DNA of 64,000 bases from Enoplolaimus lenunculus (taxonomy: Eukaryota > Nematoda > Enoplea > Enoplida > Thoracostomopsidae), in assembly GCA_030248215.1 (NCBI GenBank), contig JASANG010002347.1, positions 18,775 to 82,774 on the forward strand. The letters are read 5' to 3'. The translations under genes and the position numbers were made by a program. The notes under the pieces are model-generated. The model worked only from the letters and a program-made list of their open reading frames with translations, ran no database searches and had not been told where the DNA came from. Of the stretch, positions 19,305 to 30,900 are shown in pieces (position 1 is the first letter of the stretch; the number at the start of each line of letters is the position of its first letter).

Positions 19305-19604
19305 CAGATGTTAATACAATAATCTGACGTTGCGTTAAAGTTAGGTTCGTTCTTTTGGATTTGAGAAGCCGATGGAAACTAAGTTCAGTAATTTTTTCGA
19401 GGAGGTGAAAAAAGGCCCAAGATGTTATTAGGTTTTGCCAGAGCTGGAGATGAAGCAATACCTTCGACAATTCCACTTAAGCTTTACAAGCAAACTAATT
19501 GAGCGAATGAGCGATAAACTGCTGCGGACCTTGCGACCTAAATTCAGGCGTATCCGAGCGTCGATTTTCTGTCAGAGCCGGACACAGACCCCGTTTGACG
19601 TCAC

Positions 19605-19795
19605 TTTGGTATCTATTTTATTCAACAACCATCTATAACCAGCTATATCTGTAAGATTTAAACGTTTTGCAAAAGAGTACAAAACATTTTTGATAAGAAA
19701 TCCAACGTAACTTTCCATTGCCGTGTAAAGTATAAAGTAAACCGTTCGTATCGGGAGATTATACGCTGTTATGTTAGCGAAAATTGGTTTCAAAG
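19605..19795 (-). CDS. Possible exon, unknown product
   Basis: Between acceptor AAATGTAG and possible donor AAA|GTGACG the frame reads LKPIFANITAYNLPIRTVYF, YTAMESYVGFLIK and LNLTDIAGYRWLLNKIDTK. Two glycosylation sequons and amphipathic composition suggest an extracellular segment. It may belong to the EGF-TM gene downstream. No family recognised. Confidence 0.35.
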
Positions 19796-19832
19796 CTACA
19801 TTTGCTTTAGGATACAGTCAAATTAACGTAGC

Positions 19833-20030
19833 GGCCCATGTAAAACATCAGGGGCGGAACGTTTCTCTGCGGGACTAGAAAAGAGTAACTGTAAACTTTA
19901 GATTAATTTTTTTGGTTGGCTTGGGTTTTAGGCGTAGGAATATGCTCATTCTTACGCTTACTTTAGGTTTAGGCTTAGGCTTAGGAATAGCCTTATAATA
20001 CTATTCCGCCCCGGTTCTTTACATTGGTCC
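19833..20030. mobile_element. Family A element
   Basis: Ends GGCCCATGTAAAACATCAGG and CGGTTCTTTACATTGGTCC, with TTAGGC-like interior. Confidence 0.75.
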
Positions 20031-20462
20031 GTATTTTTAACACTGTTAACAACTTTGTCACTTTAAAGTCAACTTGTCATCAGTCTTGTCAACTGCGAAC
20101 AAGGAAACATTTCTTTTATCCCATCATTATATTTTCTTGCGTGAATAGTTTCCATTTCATTTCAGATCTAATTTCAAGCTAAAATTCGATTCACCAGGCT
20201 TTCGGCTTAAACGCGATTTACCATCACCACTTAGCTATAAGAGCATGACCCTCAAGCTCTAAGGAACTTACGTATCGTCTATGTGAGAAAGGGTTGATAT
20301 TACTTGCCAAATATTAACATTTCTATTGAATTCTCAGCCACCATAAAATGCGAAATTTCGACCAATATATAGAGAAGGGCCCTAAGCTTAAGCCTAAAGC
20401 CTAAGACTGTATGCAAAAATTAAGACTAAACCTTAATCCTTTCTCACATGCATATTTTCTAT

Positions 20463-20702
20463 TTCCCCCGAGACCTACATTTATGCTAGGACTCGAACTC
20501 CAGTAACTGGAGTGGGAGGCGTATACCATCACCACTCAGCTATAGGAGCTTGACGCTAGAGCCCGAGGGCGCTCTCACGTCTTGTGGTAATTTAGTACTA
20601 TGTATACGTGTTGCAATTGTTAAACAAGGTGCGATATATACTATTTAACGTATATACACTGCGCTGAGTTGGCTACAGGCAACTCAATGTGAGAAGGGGT
20701 TA
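20463..20702 (-). mobile_element. tRNA-derived SINE copy (family I)
   Basis: Nearly identical to the 5692 copy. Minus strand shows A box TAGCTGAGTGG, B box GAGTTCGAGTCC, CACAAGACGTGAG, and the AGTTGCCTGTAGCC tail region. A second short piece lies at 20200-20300. Confidence 0.7.
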
Positions 20703-20990
20703 AGCATACTCTATTACAGTTCCGCGGAAAAACCGTCCGCCCCGGCTTTTTACATGGGTCCAACTTTCTAAGCCATGGTTCGTCATTTGTAGCGGGAGTC
20801 ATTTGTGAAATATAATCATGTATCTTGATAATAATACGTGAGAAAATGTTAACAGAAGCGGAATAGTATTATAAGCATATTGCTAAGCCTAAGCCTAAGC
20901 CAAGCAACAGAATTAGTCTAAAGCTCAAGCTTACTCTGTTTCAGTCCCACCGAAAAACGTTCCACCCTTAATCTTTACATGGGCCAATAC
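20703..20990. mobile_element. Two partial family A elements
   Basis: A half copy ending CCGGCTTTTTACATGGGTCC at about 20760 is followed by a near-complete copy with CTAAGCCTAAGCCTAAGCC and right end AATCTTTACATGGGCC. Confidence 0.6.
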
Positions 20991-21246
20991 ATGTAACAAA
21001 CATTATGTATGGTAAAAAATCTACTTGGACCCATAGAAAATACCTTGTAAAGTGCGAATTAACGTCATCCGACTCTTGCAAAATTGTTCAAATTTCTCAA
21101 AGTTGTCTCGTTCTGTGCATTCGTTTTATTTTTTGGAGATATTTTCAAAATTCAGTTACCTTTGAATTCTCGCAATACAACTAAATTTTTTGACATAAAA
21201 AGTTTACAGATTTCTTCTTAAATTCAGTAAGTTCCATACAATTTTC

Positions 21247-21412
21247 GGCCCATATAAAGATTAGGGGGAAAGTTTTTCTGTGGGACTGCAATAGAGTAAG
21301 CTTAAGCTTTAAACTAATTTTTTCGCTTTGCTTATAGCTTAGGAATATGCTTATTCTTACGTTTAGGTTTAGGCTTAAATACTGTTCCGACCTTGTTCTT
21401 TACATTGGCCCA
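21247..21412. mobile_element. Family A element
   Basis: Ends GGCCCATATAAAGATTAGGG and TTGTTCTTTACATTGGCCC. Confidence 0.7.
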
Positions 21413-21689
21413 ATTTTCAACAGTTCGCATCAGCTCAGCTCTGCGCCCTACTGGCACAGTAACAGATAGAAGCGGACGACCTGCGGCTGCTCCTTGACGA
21501 CCTACTTTAAGAGGGTTTCTTTCAACCGCCCTACGGGGCCCGATAGTGTCCTTTAAAATCCATGCCCTCACCTGCCCCACAAAAATAGCTGTTACATAAC
21601 GGAAAATTAACAGCATTTCACTAATTTTTATGTTGATTTTTGTAGTTTTATGCAACTTATCTTCTCTGGACGCTTTCTTATTCAGCAGT

Positions 21690-21858
21690 TGCGGCCCGTG
21701 TATAAAACGGCCGGATCGTTTTCCGAAGGGGCTGTAATAGAGTCAGTGTATGCTTTGGCTAACGCTGAGGAACAGGCTCATCCTTAATACGCTTAGGCTT
21801 AGGCTTAGACACAAAATTATGCTAAGACTACTGTTCCGGCCCTGTTCTATACATGGGC
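21690..21858. mobile_element. Family A variant element
   Basis: Left end GCGGCCCGTGTATAAAACGG, right end GCCCTGTTCTATACATGGGC, interior CTTAGGCTTAGGCTTAG. Confidence 0.65.
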
Positions 21859-22025
21859 TGCAGTTTCCAACTGAATTTTGTACGCGGCGTACCAGAAAAA
21901 TTAAATGAAGAATAAAAAATTCGATATTCCGTTTGCTGAAAAAAGTTTCAGTTACAATCTGTTGATTGATATAGTAAACAATGTTTCCCCCAATACCACA
22001 TTAAGCTGGCTACCGGTCGACCGGC

Positions 22026-22186
22026 CAATGTTACTTTAAGGGGCGTAACAGTAGATTAAGCGTATTCGTATGCCTAAGTCTAAGCCTTAGCCTAAGCTTA
22101 GGCAGAAAAATGTAATCTAGAATCTAAACATACTTTTTATGGACCCATCAGAAACCTGGACGCCCCTTAAGGTAACATGGGCTGGT
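22026..22186. mobile_element. Family B element
   Basis: Ends AATGTTACTTTAAGGGGCGT and ACGCCCCTTAAGGTAACATG. Confidence 0.75.
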
Positions 22187-22499
22187 TGACCTATAATCTG
22201 CTCGAAAATCAAACACATAATAAATTAGTTTTATTACAACAAAACTAAAAATTGTTATTCTGAACTACTCAAATACAAAAATGATATTAATTAATATAGT
22301 TTTCTGCGATTAATTGCACAACTGCAGTCATTAAAATCAGACACATACTTAAAATGCATGCAAACGAATCATAAGCGCCGCCGACACAACATTCAATTGG
22401 AGTGCGCAACTATTTTGCCAACCACAACGGCCCATGTAAAGATCAGGAATTCTTACGCGTAGGTTTAGGAATATGTTTATACTACTGTTACGGCACTGT

Positions 22500-22736
22500 T
22501 CTTCACCACAAAAAATGGTGAGTCAAACTGACTGTTGCCGAAATAGGTTTTTCCGGACTACACAAACTGAGTCAAATTCGTCTACACCAGAGCCAAATTC
22601 GACTCCACCAGCGTCTAATTCGCCTCCCATTGTGTCAAGTTTCACAGCGGCGGAGTCGAATTTTGACTCAGTTTGCGTAGTCCGGAAAAGCCTATTACGA
22701 AGAGAGTAAATTTGACTCACCATTTTTTGCAGTGTG
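22500..22736. mobile_element. Family C element with right-end fragment nearby
   Basis: Starts CACCACAAAAAATGGTGAGT and ends CACCATTTTTTGCAGTGTG. A second right end, GACTCACCATTTTTTGCAGT, lies at about 22800. Follows a partial family A copy at 22428. Confidence 0.7.
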
Positions 22737-22999
22737 GGATTCATTTCAAAATTAGCAGTTTTTTGTATTTAACGCCTTCGACCTGAAACTTTTAAACATT
22801 TGACTCACCATTTTTTGCAGTATATGTATTGTCTAAGATAACGTATGATAGTTTTACTTTATATACATGTCTTCACAAAATAGCTTTTACAAAATTAAGA
22901 ATGCGTAATTGCATAACCTTATACATACGCGGCTGTGCTTATGTTTCTGACTGAGGTCACTGTAAGCCGGTAACAATGCATATAGATTTCAAAGTATAT

Positions 23000-23130
23000 T
23001 TAAAGGTAAAGATTAAGGATCGCGCTATACTTTTGAGAACATTTTGAACGTCCACCGGCTCCATTCGGCTCCGTTTGTCGCCGAATCGTACGATGACGGA
23101 CGCCAACGAACGGCGCTGCAGGACAAGTAT
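23000..23130. mobile_element. Family K-like element
   Basis: AGGATCGCGCTATACTTTTG left end (compare 37000 and 4745), then GGCTCCATTCGGCTCC and ACGATGACGGACGCC. Confidence 0.5.
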
Positions 23131-23240
23131 CCTCCGTAACATTCGCAAACCTATGATCCGGAAAATGAATAAAGCAGAGATTTTTGGAAATCGCTAAATT
23201 TCAATTAAATATTTTATTAAATCGGTTCTTTTTTGCGTTA

Positions 23241-23649
23241 CTGTAGTGAACCGAATAAGAGAGGGAACCTGATATTTATCTGGCCTCTGCAGAGGGTACC
23301 CCTTGTTTTTCGGTTACGCACTGTTATTTAATTTTTACCCACCCTCCGCCGCTTTTCATTACTGATATATATCAAGTACTGCAATTATTCGTTGAATTAA
23401 ACGTTTATTTGTCTTGTATCGAAAGCTATAGCGATAATGCAAGGTTATACTTTGGAATGTTACTTTTAAAACTTAGGTATGCTTTAAAGTTTCGAACTCA
23501 CTTTATTTGTTCCCGAACTTATTTATGCACTATGGAGTATTATCATTATTAGGGTTTAGGGATTCTATCCGCTACGGACAGAGTGATACGGACACCTACT
23601 GATTGGGACTCAAAATGGGGACCCCCTCTTAGTCGTGTCACTACAGTAG
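23241..23649. mobile_element. Family E element
   Basis: CTGTAGTGAACCGAATAAGA to GTGTCACTACAGTAG, with shared interior TTATTTAATTTTTACCCACC and TGATATATATC. About 410 bp, no coding capacity. Between the septin's 3' end and the A/K repeats. Confidence 0.75.
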
Positions 23650-23829
23650 TCCAGTACCAAAACAACTTAGGATTATTCGTTTGAATTTTGAAATACAATA
23701 AACACAGGTAAGAATTTTTAGCATACATTTGCTCAGCTATTTTAGAATTATTCGTCATGCCAATGGAATATGGACGTGATTTTGGCTACGCACCTCGTAT
23801 CACCGTTTCGCTGGACTTGTCACAATGAT

Positions 23830-23944
23830 TTAATTTTTGAACACAGCACCAAGAGTACTGCTTTTATTTTTCCATAACCGTTTCGCTTCTTTCGCTGCTG
23901 AAGACGGTGACACACGAGTTGGACCATCAGGAGACGTTCTATCG
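23830..23944 (-). CDS. Alternative last septin exon
   Basis: Acceptor ATGTGTTTTAG|C supplies the one base needed after exon 16's AG donor, giving Ser, then DRTSPDGPTRVSPSSAAKEA, KRLWKNKSSTLGAVFKN and TAA. This would make a 913-residue isoform with a basic, Ser-rich tail in place of the final Arg. Support is phase fit, splice sites and protein-like composition. It could also belong to another minus-strand gene. Confidence 0.55.
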
Positions 23945-24443
23945 CTAAAACACATCTTAGACTCCAACTAAGGAAATTTAGCATATTTCGTTCAATTGAA
24001 TTAAAACCTACTTCTACGTATATCTTGAGACTAGCAGATACTACAGCTGGCCAGAGGCGTAGCTAACATTTTATTTCGGGAGCGTATAATCTTTATTGGA
24101 AAAGGTTTTTGGACCTCTGGTATCCCGAAGGTTGCGCTAAAACCTGTTGAAGGTGCTTATTTCTCTTGTCTGCTTCAAAATTAAGGGAGGAGATCAATAT
24201 CCCCGTTTGTCCGTTGTCTTGTAGACGCCCCTGTAGTTTGTTTGAAAACCTATTACCAAAATCTAGTTAGGTTTCACTTATAGTAGAGAACACTGCTTCA
24301 CCTGTAGCCAAACGAATTATACCTTAGTCATGTGCAACTTCTGCAAAGACCATACTAAATTGAAAGAATTCATTAATATACGCCGAACCCACACTGAAGG
24401 AACTATATTTAGGCGTTTTTCCCGTGAAATACTTTGAAGATTT

Positions 24444-24606
24444 GGCCGATGTAAAGAACAGAGGCGGAATAGTATAATAAGCATATTCCTAAGCTTAAGC
24501 CTAAGCCTAAAGCCTAAGCCAAGCAACAAAAATTAGTCTATAGCTTAAGCTTAGTCTTTTTATTCCCACAGAAAACCATTTCCGCTCCTGATCTTTACTT
24601 GGGCCG
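24444..24606. mobile_element. Family A element downstream of septin exon 16
   Basis: Ends GGCCGATGTAAAGAACAG and CTCCTGATCTTTACTTGGGCC, with CTAAGCCTAAGCC interior. It lies between the two alternative septin ends. Confidence 0.75.
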
Positions 24607-24780
24607 AACATTTCAAGTTTGGCTGAAATCTTATTTTGATAAACCTTAAAAATTGTAAAAGAAATCATAATAAACCACTAATTAGAGCAGAAGACTGGGT
24701 AATTCGTACGTCATCGGTTGACAATCACCCCGTATCCGCAGCAAAATTGTATTTCTATTTCCTTATTCAAAATCAAAAGG

Positions 24781-24924
24781 TTACCTTTTTAAACTATCGT
24801 AATTGAATCCAGGATTGTCCTTTTGAAATGCGGCTTTTTCTTCTTGAAATTTTCGCTGCTTCTCGTTGTAGTCGGCTGTTTTTCGTTTGATCAGCTCTTT
24901 GTTTTCGGCAAGTTGTGTATCAAG
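24781..24924 (-). CDS. Septin exon 16 (coiled coil; stop or splice)
   Basis: Acceptor AATGTTTCAG. Encodes [39 protein letters not shown] and FNYDSLKR followed by TAA. The same bases, AAAAG|GTAACC, form a good donor, so transcripts can either stop here or splice to 23944. Confidence 0.88.
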   Translation of the reverse strand, partial: LDTQLAENKELIKRKTADYNEKQRKFQEEKAAFQKDNPGFNYDSLKR

Positions 24925-27900
24925 CTGAAACATTAAAATTTGACTTACGCGTTATATTTCAGTGCATTAATCTATATAAATAAAGGTGTCAATTTTTCAC
25001 ATACGTATTTTGGGCAACTTTCCAGCATTACTTTGCTTGCAATAAATTCTTGGCACATATTCTTATAACATAAATTGATTGTTCTGCGAAAAGAAAATCT
25101 GCATGCAGATGTTTGGGCATTCGCTAACTTTTGTGCATTGCGCAAACCAGCCTAGCTAGTTATCACTACAAGAGGAAAACTATGAAAGAGCTTGCGAACC
25201 TATTTATGTAGAGGTCGTGCTATTTTTTCAAAATTCGGGTATAGCGTTTAATATTAACGTCCGTTTGAAGTAATTTCCAAGTCAATATTATATATCTATA
25301 GAGTTAATTATTCTGGGGAGTCTAAATTTAATATTGCAACGGCAAAACCTTCCTGTACATTTTGCGTTTTCAGCGATGTTATAGTAAGAGTCAATAATGA
25401 CCCTTTAGCAACAGCATGCAACTCGGTATATTCTGTGTACAAAAGAATGCACTCAGCGCACGTTACATTTTCATCCCATACCCCCCCTCATTTAGGAGGG
25501 GAGGGGTGAAATTTGCGCAAACAGAGAAAATGTATAATATGCTAATGGAAAAAAGTGCTGTACTTATATTCTTGAAAATAAGTAAATTTTTCTTCATATG
25601 TTTCATGTTTATTATATGTCATATCGACCCCCCCAAAGTGAGGGGGCAGGGCAAAATTACAACGAGTGCTGGTAGATTTGGTACCACGCGAAATCAGACA
25701 GTTGCACATTCATGCCCAAGAGTGATCATCCACCCTTGAGTGAAGTAAACTGTACTGAAACCGAATTGCTTCGGGTCCAAAAAGTTTTCGCTTTAAATTC
25801 AAGGTTTATTAAAATTACAAAATCCAAATTGATGCGAATAGATTGAAGAATATTTCAACTGATTCTACGCAAAATATTTGTTTTATACCAGTGAAATTTG
25901 AGTTGTTTATGTAAGAAACATTGTTCAAAATTAAACAAAAACTAACCTCATTCTGCATATTTTCGAGCATTACAGTTCGTTCTTTCAATTTTTGTTGAAA
26001 TACCTAAAACACAAACAAATGTTTTTAGTCACTACAACCAGTAATAAAGCCAACAAGTCATTTTGGAAATGTATAGCTTGGCGTAAAGTTTGCCGGCTAT
26101 TAATAAGCGCAGCAAGCGATAAAATTTTATTTTCTAAAATCCAGCGGGTAAATGTACTAAAAGTATCTTTTTCTCACATTTTGGGAAGTGGTCAAAGACG
26201 TTCACACAGGGGGATATTGGGGGCCGTACCCCCCAAATTTAGGTAGTGCCCTCAAATAGACTCCGTCTAAAAATAAACAATCCTGAATTGCAATTGTAGG
26301 GGCTTTCTAAAATTATTCGGTGCCCCCTCAAAGATAATTTTCTGCTCCTGAACGTGATTTAGTCCTCATATCCTATCATATGCACATACCCTCAAGGCTA
26401 CAACACAGTTTATTACAAAAATACAAAGTCAAACCGCAGTTCGACTCAGTTCCGCAAGCTGCGACGAATGATACATTTGCGTAACTTTTTGTCTAAAATA
26501 TATTTGGGTACCAAGAATTTGGTCAAATACGCAAAAATAATTTCAAAACACGACCATTTGGGGGCAAACGCCGGCTAGCGGTGGATAACGGGAAAACCCC
26601 GAAAAACATTGACCTCGCCTACAAATATTTCGCCCCTCGTTAAGGCTTATATGACATCATCGTCATTTCCCCTTATAAGATTGTTATTGGTTCTTCCAAC
26701 ATATGGACCTGTGACAGTGACGTCATTGTCGACAGTGACGTCACAGTCGGAAACTTACATTTTCCATTTCCGCTTCTGTCGCTTTCAGTTTCTGTTCATG
26801 TTTTCGTTTTTCATCTTCAATTTGCATGAATGGATCCCTGAAACTGATCGAAACATTGCAAATTATTTCGCAAAACTTTAGCAAAACCAATCAACGTACA
26901 GAACATGTCCGTAACAGTAATACAAGCATATTCCTAAGCCTAAGCGTAAGAATGAGCTCACACCTAAACTTAAACAAAGCAATAGTTTAAAGCTTAAGCT
27001 TACTCTATTATAGTATCGAACAAAAACCTTTCGCCCCTGATCTTTGCATAGGCCACAAATGAAAAAGAACAAGAAGTCATGTTAACTATAAGGGCCAGCA
27101 AAACTAAGCCTAAGCGTTTCAGTTCCTCAACTCCCTCGTTTTACTACCTTCCAATTACAAGCCGCAATGATTAACATTGGTCAAAAATGCTGTATTACTA
27201 ATACCAGGGTGCAACCGGAATTATAAAATACCGGAACCGCAAAGTTAACAAAATACCAGAACCGGAACCGGAGACGGAACCGGAAAACAAAAAGTATTTG
27301 TTACCGAAAAATTCATTTTTAGCGCTATTTATCGCTTTTAATGCTGTAAACACACTATTTAGAATGACAAGATCCTGAAACAAATTCAGTAAGTGGAAAC
27401 ATATGATAAATTATGGAGTTTGGCTCAAATTGAAAATTTTGGCAATACACGCTCGAACAATTTTAGATAAATAAGTTAGAGTAATATGCTAATTTTTCTT
27501 AAATTTTCGAATGAGCAAAAATTTTCAATATCGAAAATACCGGAAAATTCCGGTGAAAAAAACCGGATTTCTTACCGGAATCGGATAGCGAAAAATACCG
27601 GATTTCCCTACCGGAACCGGAATTCCGGTTGCACCATGAATAATACTAAAACAAATAATTGAATACTTGTCAGTAATTTCGTTGTTGTTTTTATCCGCTT
27701 CCACTGTCATCAGTTGCCGGCATCGAAAATTTTCATAGTGAACCGCTCGTGTGACTTCAATTAAATCGATCATATGAGTCCTAAAACAATAATAAAAGCA
27801 AAATTTTTAATATTACACACAACACAGCACTAACCTGCCGCTTATGGATCAGCATACTGTAAACGTGACAGTTTAAAATATTTCAAAAACTTTAATCGTT

Positions 27901-30900
27901 TAAGGCATCAAATAACATTAATCTAGGCCAGTTGCGTAATGGTTCGAGGGACCTGCTAACGTCAGCTGTATAATTTCATATTACTGGTGATTCTAAATAC
28001 CAAAAACTACACTGACATTTGAGCTTAAGAAACTATCACTGCTTTCAGAATGAACCTAAAACCTAAAAATTAAAAATTTGCCTTATTGAGGATTTAAGAT
28101 GTTTGGATTTTTTGCAAAACTGGTTTGAAATTTAAAAACAAACAAACACAGCTCACCTGATTAACATATTTCGTAGCGCAACAAAGTCGTTGTGTTCCAA
28201 ATTTTCAACTGAAAAAACTTTATAAAAAAGAAGGCATTTTAATTTCGGCATTTCGGCAGGTTGTATCTCGTGTTTTTATATAATAATTTGATTGTGAAAG
28301 AGTACACAACGGGTATTCTGTACCTACAAATTTAATTCTTTAAGAAATTAGCAATTTTTTTGGTCCATAACTTGGGGTTACAGCACCCAAATGTACTGAC
28401 CACGCTTCCGGTTTGAAAATTTGCAACTACCGGAAACGAGGGGGACGTGCCCCCATGGCCGAAAACATTGTCTGCTGCATTAGAATTCTATGTTATGAAT
28501 ATTTTCCTTGTGGGTTCTGGAAATCGTTTTGCTTCTTCAACAAGAATCTTTGGGTGGGCTTGCAACCACAAGCTGCCGGTCGAACAAAATTCGGCGATAG
28601 TAACAATACTTAAGCCAAACACTTAAATACGGAAATGTAACATAATATTAAATTTTATGAAATAACACATGATTTAAAATTTGTAAGGTAAGGACGTTAT
28701 CATTTTATCACTACACTGTTTTAGGATGGAGGTACTTCCCCATTTTATCCATGGATTCACTAGTGATTGGTGCTGGGCCAGCAGTACCTTCTACATCGCC
28801 CCAAAGATATCGACGGCATCGAACCGGTTTATCATCGCGTTCACAAATCACATTGCTACCCACAACTGCGAACGGAACTCGACTCTGCAAAAACACCGTT
28901 TAGTTTAACCAAGAGTGCATGATGCAAGAGTGTGAAACTCTTGGGGTTTCGCATGGTACAAAATGTACACGGCTCCCGTTGCGTTATTAGTCTACACGCG
29001 CCTTATTTAGAGGGGGTCGCTTTCGCATGCAATAACCCTAAATTAACCTGTAAGGCGAACATTTTTTGATTATGCCGGATACATAAAGTGCCACGGTTAG
29101 CACAGGTTGTACCCCCTTTAAATAAGGGGAGTGTCCGGCCTAAAATGCAATGCGAGCCGGGTGCAGTCTTTCCTACACAGAATATACCCAGTTGGATACT
29201 CTTGTTGAAGTATGCATCACCCAAATGAGTGTATGATTGACTTTTTGACAAGAGTATGAAACTGGGTACATTCTGCCAGTGCCAGAAAAAGTTAGGGTGG
29301 TGCCCACCAAAATTCCGGGGTGGGGCCTCTTGCAATGATCAAAATACTTTTCAAATTTTTTGCTTAAAATCTTGTTAGGGTTGGCCCGTGGCTGCTCCCG
29401 CCCTACATTCTGTGCGGAAAAGACTTCAATCGCGCGTAGTCAAGCAAAAAACAAAAAATGTGAACAAATTTAATCAGTATTTGGCCCGTATGGATTGTCG
29501 CAATCACAGGCTAAAGTCAAAATGTGCCAAATCTTCTAGACAATGACTTTGACAAATGACTTTGACAAATGACTTTGACAAATTTATTTCACTGTAAATT
29601 CCAGTGAGTTGATAAATCAACTTAGACGCAAAGTTGGTTATTTCTAAGCTAATAACAGTATAAACATTAACTCACTCTGAGTTTAGTTGATTCTCACCAT
29701 GGGTTTAGTTGATTCTCACTCTGAGTTTAGTTGATTGTCACTCTGAGTTTAGTTGATTCTCACTCTGAGTTTAGTTGATTGTCACTCTGAGTTTAGTTGA
29801 TTCTCACTCTGAGTTTAGTTGATTCTCACTCTGAGTTTAGTTGATTGTCACTCTGAGTTTATAGTTGATTCTCACTCTGAGTTTAGTTGATTCTCATTCT
29901 GGGTTTAGTTGATTCTCACTCTGAGTTTAGTTGATTCTCACTCTGGGTTTAGTTGATTCTCACTCTGAGTTTAGTTGATTCTCACTCTGGGTTTAGTTGA
30001 TTCTCACTCTGAGTTTAGTTGATTCTCACTCTGAGTTTAGTTGATTGTCAAGTTCAGTTGATTCTGGGAAAGTTTAAAAACGATAAGTAATCTACGTAGT
30101 TCATTTTCAAAACCAGAATTCTGGTTTCGTCTATGGTCAAAATAAGTACCTTAAACAGTTTGGCAGACTCGTCATCATCGTCGGTATCTGGAAAATCGTA
30201 TATTTTAATCCCATGCTCCTTGATTTCTTTCAAAATCTAAAATTTAAATATTAATTTTCGCTATTTCATCAATTTTCCTATAGAATATCTTGCGGGCTAT
30301 ATTCATGGTATAAATTGCAAATAATATAAAAACTTTAACCTTTACAACACACTTTTGATGTATAACATTGCTTCAGGTTCATAACCAGAGCGGAGCAGAT
30401 GAGTTTCAGTCCTTCTAAAAAACTTTTGACTCCCCAGACAGTGGACCGTCACCCGTCCGGCGCCGACCGTCATTATACGGTATTGTAGGTGAATAATTCA
30501 TAGAACAATACTGCACCGTGACGCACGGTGACGGACAGCGACGCACGGTGACGGACAGCGACGCACGGTGACGGACAGCGACGCACGGCGGCGGACAGCG
30601 ACGCATGGTGACGCACAGCGACGCACGGTGACGCACAGCGACGCACGGTGACGGACAGCGACGCACGGTGACGGACAGTGACGCACGGTGACGGACAGCG
30701 ACGCACGGTGACGGACAGCGACGCACGGTGACGGACAGCGACGCACGGTGACGGACAGCGACGCACGGTGACGGACAGCGACGCACGGTGACGGACAGCG
30801 ACGCACGGTGACGGACAGCGACGCACGGCATTAAAATACTTAAAAAAATATAGCGGAACCCTTAATTTAAACCACGATTCGGTATTAAAAAACTAACAAC

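Noticed and set aside
27835-27880. Possible septin exon reading [12 protein letters not shown]
   Set aside because: Resembles the MLIR region by chance; the true exon with [13 protein letters not shown] was found at 28157-28208 with correct phase.
29640-30060. CRISPR-like regular repeat
   Set aside because: Contiguous 22-bp tandem units without unique spacers, inside a eukaryotic MITE.
30415-30831. Three overlapping minus-strand ORFs of 102-138 residues
   Set aside because: They are the 20-bp minisatellite read in three frames. The repeat has no stops in any of them and there is no other coding evidence.
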